From: Bradyrhizobium sp. WSM1743
GTDB lineage: Bacteria > Pseudomonadota > Alphaproteobacteria > Rhizobiales > Xanthobacteraceae
Direction of reading: 5' to 3'
Assembly: GCF_000473065.1 (NCBI RefSeq)
Contig: NZ_AXAZ01000039.1
Location: 29,744 to 75,607, forward strand
DNA length: 45,864 nt
The position numbers and the translations under genes are program-made. Positions 44,758-45,864 of the stretch are shown in pieces. Under the pieces are notes generated by a model. That model ran no database searches. It was not told the origin of the DNA and saw nothing but the letters and a program-made list of their open reading frames with translations. How positions within the stretch are numbered: position 1 is the first letter of the stretch; every line of letters begins with the position of its first letter.

Positions 44758-45396
44758 GTGGCAAAGACCCAGCCCGAACCCGTCCGCGATCCGAAAGCCG
44801 ATCACCTCCTGACCCCGCAAAACTGCGTTCTGGTCCTGATCGACTACCAGCCTGAGCAGTATTCCAGCGTGACTTCATCCTCCCGCGAGGAGATCACCCT
44901 CAATGCGGTCGCGCTGTGCAAACTCGCTCAGGCCTACAATATCCCCGTGGTGCTCTCGACCGTGGCGGTCGACATGGGCGTGAACGAGGGCACGATTCCC
45001 GCGATCCGCGAGGCTCTGCCGGGAGTACAAGAAATCGACCGGACCGGCGTCAACGCGTGGCAGGACGATGACTTCCGCAAGGCAGTCCAGGACACGGGCC
45101 GGCGCAAGGTGGTCATCGGCGCACTTTGGACCGAGGTCTGCCTGGCCTTTCCGACCCTCGACATGCTGGCGGAAGGCTACGAGGTCTATCCGGTGGCCGA
45201 CGCCGTCGGCGGCATTTCGCCGACCGCGCACGAGCGCGCGTTCGACCGAATGATTCAGGCCGGGGCAAGACCCATTACGGCGATCTCCTTCGGCTGCGAG
45301 ATCATGCGCAACTGGGCGCGCGGAGATTCCGACAACCTGCGAGAAGTCATGCGATGGTATTTCCCTCAGCATCGCCGTCTGCACAAGTCGACCTGA
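44758..45396 (+). CDS. isochorismatase-family hydrolase (YcaC-like)
   Basis: A 212-residue cysteine hydrolase. The catalytic Asp29 (LVLIDYQPEQ) and Cys128 (VVIGALWTEVCLAFPTL) are clear, with Lys117 as the likely third member. GVNAWQDDDFRKAV also fits the YcaC group, whose substrates are uncertain. I prefer GTG at 44758 because GAGGA lies six bases upstream; the ATG at 44746 has no ribosome site. It appears to be a single gene. Confidence 0.88.
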   Translation: MAKTQPEPVRDPKADHLLTPQNCVLVLIDYQPEQYSSVTSSSREEITLNAVALCKLAQAYNIPVVLSTVAVDMGVNEGTIPAIREALPGVQEIDRTGVNAWQDDDFRKAVQDTGRRKVVIGALWTEVCLAFPTLDMLAEGYEVYPVADAVGGISPTAHERAFDRMIQAGARPITAISFGCEIMRNWARGDSDNLREVMRWYFPQHRRLHKST

Positions 45397-45590
45397 AGCG
45401 GGCGAAGGGCGACGACCTCTGCCGTGAGCGCGACGGCCTTCGGAATACCTCGGCGTCGCAGTCCGCGCGAGTTGACGTGGCTCAAAGCGAATGGCCGGCC
45501 CGGGCGTATGTTCGAATACGTACCGAGCGGCTTGAGCGCGCTCAGGTGCTGTTACGGTTGCGGAGCCCGGACTCCTAAAGCGTGATGGCA

Positions 45591-45864
45591 TTAAGTTCGA
45601 TAGCCTGAATTTTTGAGGTAGTTGGCGCACTCCTCGGCGGTGAAGGCATCGAGTGCGTGGCCGATTGCGGCGCAGACCGCGTCCACGGTTCGCGCGGCAG
45701 CTTTGCGAAGCAGGTGCTTGAGCTTGGCAAAGACCTGTTCGATCGGGTTCAGGTCGGGCGAGTATTTTGGCAGGAAGAAGAGTTTGGCGCCGACCGAACG
45801 GATCAGCTGGCGAACCGCTTTGCTCCTGTGGCTGCCGAGATTATCCAAGACGACGATGTCGCCG
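45591..45864 (-). mobile_element. IS630-family transposase, 3' part (cut by the window edge)
   Basis: The C-terminal part of a DDE transposase: GDIVVLDNLGSHRSKAVRQLI contains the second catalytic Asp, and FLPKYSPDLNPIEQVFAKLKHLLRK contains the final Glu (IEQ) in IS630 style. The reading frame continues past 45864. The left end of the insertion sequence is probably within 45575-45590, just after the transposase stop. No gene is seen in 45397-45590. Confidence 0.9.

Overview
The window is GC-rich alphaproteobacterial chromosomal DNA, most likely Bradyrhizobium or a close relative. This rests on pmtA lying downstream of dnaK-dnaJ, hrcA-grpE diverging from rph, a Tad/Cpa pilus cluster, an alphaproteobacterial RpoH promoter (CTTG-N17-CCTATAT), an alphaproteobacterial LexA box (GTTC-N7-GTTC) and several multi-hairpin intergenic repeats of the kind common in Bradyrhizobium. 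No tRNA, rRNA or CRISPR array was recognised. All family names come from reading motifs; no database search was possible.

Positions 1-21935 are conserved backbone. In order: pmtA, dnaJ and dnaK (minus strand); a secreted protein of unknown function; a nicotinamidase with a twin-arginine signal; grpE and hrcA (minus); rph-rdgB-hemW (plus); a penicillin-binding-protein activator-like lipoprotein (minus); rsmI-yraN-gshB (plus); cpaB-cpaC-cpaD-cpaE (plus); a TadD-like TPR lipoprotein and a PilZ protein (minus). The genes cover protein folding and heat shock, RNA and nucleotide housekeeping, envelope and glutathione functions, and pilus secretion.

At about 21935 the gene comM (yifB) is cut exactly at its conserved Walker A codons, and foreign DNA continues to the end of the window. 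This is one end of an integrated island; the rest of comM is not present, so the island exceeds about 24 kb. Its left part (22.1-30.3 kb) holds a helix-hairpin-helix protein, a tyrosine integrase with a strong terminator, an excisionase-like protein, a GIY-YIG protein, a soluble AAA+/M41 (FtsH-like) protease, small unknown proteins and several arrays of short phased repeats.

The centre (30.4-36.2 kb) is the most interesting part. A three-gene operon encodes a ubiquitin-like conjugation system: a triple ubiquitin-like repeat fused to an E2-like domain, a JAB deubiquitinase fused to an E1/ThiF domain, and a DUF6527-type cysteine-rich protein. It diverges from an XRE repressor and an ImmA-type metallopeptidase; two matching 16-bp operator-like sites cover the -35 boxes of both divergent promoters, which suggests a protease-released switch. 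Convergent to it are a DUF6932-like nucleotidyltransferase-fold protein and an uncharacterised partner. The E2 protein contains no cysteine at all and the usual E1 cysteine motif reads PGRSTL, so a serine or threonine ester chemistry is possible. I infer a defence function from family and context.

The right part (36.5-45.9 kb) has a DNA-damage theme. A LexA-box operon has two zinc-ribbon proteins and an SRAP (YedK/HMCES) abasic-site protein. It is followed by a large serine recombinase, an AlbA_2/Schlafen-like protein, a Ku protein, several small proteins of unknown function, an isochorismatase-family hydrolase and an IS630-family transposase cut by the window edge.
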